Shown piece after piece: positions 60,802 to 64,000 of a DNA stretch of 64,000 nucleotides. Position numbers and translations under genes: made by a program. The stretch is from Rs1 sp036960485 (lineage in GTDB: Bacteria; Pseudomonadota; Gammaproteobacteria; Pseudomonadales; Balneatricaceae): positions 21,386-85,385 of the forward strand of contig JBALXS010000007.1 of NCBI GenBank assembly GCA_036960485.1, read 5' to 3'. Numbering within the stretch: the stretch's first letter is position 1; each line of letters starts with the position of its first letter. A model generated the notes under the pieces. The model had not been told where the DNA came from. It saw only the letters and a list, made by a program, of their open reading frames with translations, and made no database searches.

Positions 60802-61836
60802 ATGAAATTGATCCACTGTGATGAACATCAGCAACATGCTGGTGCAAAAGAAATGCGCTATGACAAAATGATTCCAATGTCAGATACACCAGAGCGTATT
60901 GATTTGATTTTACAGGCCCTGCAAAAAGCAGGCTTCAACGATTTAATCAAAGCACAGCAATATGATTTAACCGCTGTTTATAAAATACATGATGCGGATT
61001 TTGTGAATTTTTTAGAAAGCGCTTACCCATTATGGAAAGCCGAGTTTGGGCCAGATAGCTTTGCAACCGCCTACACCTTTGGTATGCGAGGCATGGCGCA
61101 ACATCCCAATGCTTGTGTGCACTCAATGCTGGCTTACTACACTTTTGATGTTTGTGTGCCATTTGTAGAGGGAACTTATAAAGCTATTCGCAGTGCTGTA
61201 AATGTTGCATTAACCGGGGTTGATTTAATTCTGGCAGGAGAGAAAAGCGTATTCTCTTTGTGCCGCCCACCTGGGCATCATGCTTCTCAAGATTTAGCCG
61301 GAGGATATTGCTATCTAAATAACGTTGCCATAGCAGCACAAGCGTATCTTGATGCTGGCAAAAGTAAGGTGGCTATTTTAGATGTAGATTATCATCACGG
61401 AAATGGCACCCAACGGGTATTTTACGAACGCGATGATGTGTTCTTTGTATCATTACATGCAAGCCCAAAAGCAGAATATCCATTTTTAATGGGCTATCCA
61501 CAAGAAACAGGCGCAGCTGCAGGGGAGGGTTTTAACCTGAATCTCGCAATGGATAAAGGTACCGAGTTTGCTGAATATGCAGTGCAGTTAGAGTTCGCAC
61601 TTGCAAAAATTGCTGAGTATCAACCAGATATATTATTGATTTCACTAGGGGTTGATACTTATATTGACGATCCCGTCGGCGGTTTTAAATTACGCACTGA
61701 AGATTATTTAAAGATGGGAGCATTAATAGCACAATGTAGTTTACCGACTCATTTTGTGATGGAAGGCGGCTATGCTTTTGCGGCACTCGGTCATAATGTT
61801 ACGAATGTAATTAGCGGATTTAGTGAGGCGCATTAA
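60802..61836 (+). CDS. Histone-deacetylase-family (acetylpolyamine amidohydrolase-like) deacetylase
   Basis: A 344-aa zinc deacetylase of the class II HDAC/APAH fold. Catalytic motifs: RPPGHHASQDLAGGYCYLNN (paired histidines), ILDVDYHHGNGT (zinc Asp and His), SLHASPKAEYPF, and ISLGVDTYIDDPVG (second zinc Asp), with MEGGYAF at the end. Bacterial members remove acetyl groups from N-acetyl polyamines or similar amides. AGGAGAGG stands before the ATG. It closes the betaine-type cluster with a 128-bp gap, suggesting that the imported compound is N-acetylated or related to polyamines. That substrate guess is context only. Confidence 0.9.
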   Translation: MKLIHCDEHQQHAGAKEMRYDKMIPMSDTPERIDLILQALQKAGFNDLIKAQQYDLTAVYKIHDADFVNFLESAYPLWKAEFGPDSFATAYTFGMRGMAQHPNACVHSMLAYYTFDVCVPFVEGTYKAIRSAVNVALTGVDLILAGEKSVFSLCRPPGHHASQDLAGGYCYLNNVAIAAQAYLDAGKSKVAILDVDYHHGNGTQRVFYERDDVFFVSLHASPKAEYPFLMGYPQETGAAAGEGFNLNLAMDKGTEFAEYAVQLEFALAKIAEYQPDILLISLGVDTYIDDPVGGFKLRTEDYLKMGALIAQCSLPTHFVMEGGYAFAALGHNVTNVISGFSEAH

Positions 61837-62080
61837 TAGGCGGTGGTTTTATTCTCAGCGGAGTATTAATTAATGCTTTGGGATTATATTGATGTAAAGA
61901 TAAAAAAGAGGGTTTAAGAATCAATGGATGCTCCTATTGATTGTGAGTTTGAGCTGGCCATGTCTTTGGTTATACGCTGGCGAAATGGCTAATGAGTTGT
62001 GTTGGAACCTTGTTATCACCGCTATCTTAAATGAGGTATCTGCTCCCTCTCTAGGATAAAAAATACGCATAGAATTGGTA

Positions 62081-62362
62081 ATGCAAAAAGTAACTACGAA
62101 GTTGCTGAACTCAAAAGTAGTGGCGCTGATTAGTAGAAACTGTAGCTGCCTAATAAGGGGATTTAAAGCGGCTAAAACTGGAATAGAGCCTTTGAAATTA
62201 TTGGTTGCTGTTGGAAATAAAGCTGAAGCAATGGGATGTTTATATGTGACACTGGGCGATGTCTTAGCTTCTGCTCTTGATTATGCTCAAAAAAATAACA
62301 TAGAACTAATTCAATCTAGCAGGCTAGCAGCACTTTTTGGTGGCAAGGCTAAGATTGACTGA
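62081..62362 (+). pseudogene. Possible C-terminal remnant of an Mrr-like restriction endonuclease
   Basis: A 93-codon frame without a clear ribosome-binding site. The second half reads GFKAAKTGIEPLKLLVAVGN, then GCLYVTLGDVLASALDYAQ and KNNIELIQSSRLAALF. This order recalls the end of Mrr-type nucleases, where a Lys/Gly-rich strand is followed by 'FVTSG.F...A..FA' and 'IELIDG..L'. The catalytic D-QxK residues are not seen, and no complete upstream part follows in frame. It could be a decayed fragment or chance similarity. It is isolated between the HDAC-type gene and the convergent reductase gene. Confidence 0.3.
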
Positions 62363-62468
62363 AGATGACCTTGTGATCATAGCTACATCCGTGTTGCTTT
62401 GATCTGCGTTTTAGAGTAGGTAAATACGTTGTTTGCGTAATGCGTGGCTGTTCTTTTACAATAGATTT

Positions 62469-63806
62469 TTATCGAAAATCAAACAGCTCTCGATGGAATG
62501 AACCTCTAGGTAATTTTGCTTTATAGAACGTTTGTTCACATTTTTCTCCAAGTGACAGTGGACCGCAGTACCAAACGCTACACTCGCAAATGTCCTTCAC
62601 AACTGCCAGTACATCTTTGGGGGTTAGCCAAGAACTATTATTGGTATTAATTAAATGTAAAGTTACATTTGCTTGGTGCGCGCGTTCCTTTAACTGAGTA
62701 AGCAAACTGTCATTGGGTGAATTGTAAGTGTAAAAAAGATCAACATGTTTATTGTGCTTGAGGTCTTCTAAGGCAGCCATAAATGGCGCGATTCCAATAC
62801 CGCCTGCGACCCAAATTTGCTGCTTAGCTTGATCGTCAAAATCAAAACAGCCATAAGGGCCTTCCAACTCTACAGTTTGCCCTAATTCTAAGCTACCTGT
62901 AAGAGTGTTTGTATAATCACCATTTGCTTGAATTAAAAAATGCATAAGGCCTTCTTTAATGTTTTTGGATGCTAGGCTAAATGGATGGGCTCGCTCGTCT
63001 TTATCAAAGCCAACAAAAGCAAATTGCCCAGAACGATATGATTGTATACTGCTAGTTGAGCGCATCGTTACTTTTACCCCATTTTGATAAGGGGCTATCT
63101 CTTCTATAACCGCGTGGCTTCGGTTAGCTTTGCCGTTTAAATCAAAAATAGTTAATAAACTTGCAATGCTTGCCAATGGCACTGTGGTTGCAAGTACTAG
63201 ACCTGGAAGCGATAACCACAGCTGAGAATCTAAAAAAATCAACATATGTATAACTAATAACAAATAAATGTAAGGAATGAATTTGTGGCTATACTGAAAG
63301 AAACGATGAGGGAAGTATTTAAGCCATGCTATAAGCACAAAAGCAGACGTAAGATAGAAAGCCCACTCTCCGATAAATTGTGCAGGGTCACCCATGAATT
63401 CAATTAATTTCCAAAAAGGATATTTTTCATCAGTGGTTATAATATAGCCTTGCTCCATTGCGATGTCGTCACTTAGAAAACTTAACCAATGCATGAATGC
63501 AGAAATAGTTGTGATGATCCCAAGGTACTTGTGTAACCGGTATTGCTGATCTAGCCCGCGTAGCCATTTCTCCATCGGCCAATGCTTGACCGAGAGAATT
63601 ACGGTTAAAGACATTAAGATCATGGTCACTATACCGCTATAATTGATCAAAAAACTTCTTATCTGCCAAAAGATGGGCCATTTTGAAGTGGCCAATTGCA
63701 AAGTAATCGATCCAAAAGGCAGAGCTAACGCTACAACAAGGAGCAAAAGGCTGAGGTATAAATTTCTATTCATATTATTCACTATTAGAGGACGGCCAGT
63801 CATCAT
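62469..63806 (-). CDS. Ferric-reductase-like flavohaem oxidoreductase
   Basis: A 445-aa membrane electron-transfer protein. Residues ~15-225 hold six or so helices of the ferric reductase-like domain, with haem-ligand histidines such as those in YRLHKYLGIITTISAFMHW and FFQYSHKFIPYIYLLLVIHM. The C-terminal half is an FAD/NAD(P)H module: FAD-binding HPFSLAS, GPYGCF, and the nucleotide motif WVAGGIGIAPF near residue 335, then YCGP. It likely passes NAD(P)H electrons across the membrane to iron or oxygen. The start is uncertain: ATG 63806 or ATG 63773 (which would begin at MNRNLYLSLLLL); neither has a good ribosome site. Transcribed alone. Confidence 0.88.
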   Translation of the reverse strand: MMTGRPLIVNNMNRNLYLSLLLLVVALALPFGSITLQLATSKWPIFWQIRSFLINYSGIVTMILMSLTVILSVKHWPMEKWLRGLDQQYRLHKYLGIITTISAFMHWLSFLSDDIAMEQGYIITTDEKYPFWKLIEFMGDPAQFIGEWAFYLTSAFVLIAWLKYFPHRFFQYSHKFIPYIYLLLVIHMLIFLDSQLWLSLPGLVLATTVPLASIASLLTIFDLNGKANRSHAVIEEIAPYQNGVKVTMRSTSSIQSYRSGQFAFVGFDKDERAHPFSLASKNIKEGLMHFLIQANGDYTNTLTGSLELGQTVELEGPYGCFDFDDQAKQQIWVAGGIGIAPFMAALEDLKHNKHVDLFYTYNSPNDSLLTQLKERAHQANVTLHLINTNNSSWLTPKDVLAVVKDICECSVWYCGPLSLGEKCEQTFYKAKLPRGSFHRELFDFR

Positions 63807-64000
63807 TATCTAAAGCATTAAAATAATACCGAAAATAGCTTAGTTATATCTATGATAAAGGCTGCATCATTTTTAATATTTACCAATCTGATCAAGACTG
63901 AATGTTTCTTAATCATAATTCCCTGGATGTAAAAAAAATGTGTTTATAGCTTTTGGGAAGCTCTGTATAGCCTATAAAAATCATACTGAAGAATCACTAT

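Overview
The window is a bacterial chromosomal segment of moderate G+C, most likely from a marine gammaproteobacterium. This is inferred from gene content (DUF1538 pair with PII-like protein, SapC-family protein, LEPR-type giant surface protein, betaine-type ABC importer, fused dipeptide-importer ATPase); no rRNA or other definitive marker is present. I see no tRNA, rRNA, CRISPR array, prophage or intact insertion sequence.

Layout. (1) 2-3755 (+): tail of a peptide-type ABC importer operon (binding protein, acetamidase/formamidase-family enzyme, double ATPase). (2) 3898-6192 (-): four overlapping or nearly overlapping genes, DUF1538 membrane protein x2, PII-like protein and CBS-domain protein, a predicted signal-gated transporter. 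(3) 6514-8321: LEA14-like lipoprotein, YcxB-like membrane protein, and an unrecognised protein. (4) 9045-40112 (+): the centrepiece, about 31 kb. It holds a TolC-family outer-membrane protein, a SapC-family protein, a 7245-residue LEPR-motif/RTX giant protein, a strong terminator, and then a tight four-gene operon: GAF-TM-HlyD, PqqD-like/M50-protease/HlyD fusion, a shortened SecA-like ATPase, and a small HlyD-type adaptor. No ABC exporter is present. (5) 40950-46943 (+): a 1997-residue multidomain protein ending in a papain-like protease and a DUF2272 domain. (6) 47055-51531: thiol/redox genes (ChrR-like cupin, GST, FAD amine-oxidase-like enzyme, glutaredoxin, TetR regulator, DsbA-family protein). 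(7) 51750-52634: BASS-family transporter. (8) 52738-61836: LysR regulator divergent from cupin, GMC oxidoreductase, betaine-type binding protein, ATPase, double-fused permease and HDAC-family deacetylase, a predicted uptake and catabolism unit for a quaternary amine or related compound. A 159-bp TA-flanked inverted repeat lies inside it. (9) 62081-63806: a possible Mrr-like nuclease remnant and a ferric-reductase-like flavohaem oxidoreductase.

How it may work together. Region 4 looks like a dedicated export and assembly system for the giant surface protein. The outer-membrane channel (TolC type) and periplasmic adaptors (three HlyD-type) resemble a type I system, and SapC is known from S-layer secretion operons of Campylobacter fetus. 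The usual ABC exporter is missing. Its place in the operon is taken by a SecA-like motor with intact ATPase motifs and a polytopic M50-type membrane protein carrying an N-terminal PqqD-like domain. I consider this SecA/M50/HlyD/TolC combination the best candidate for a poorly described system; this is an inference from gene content and order.
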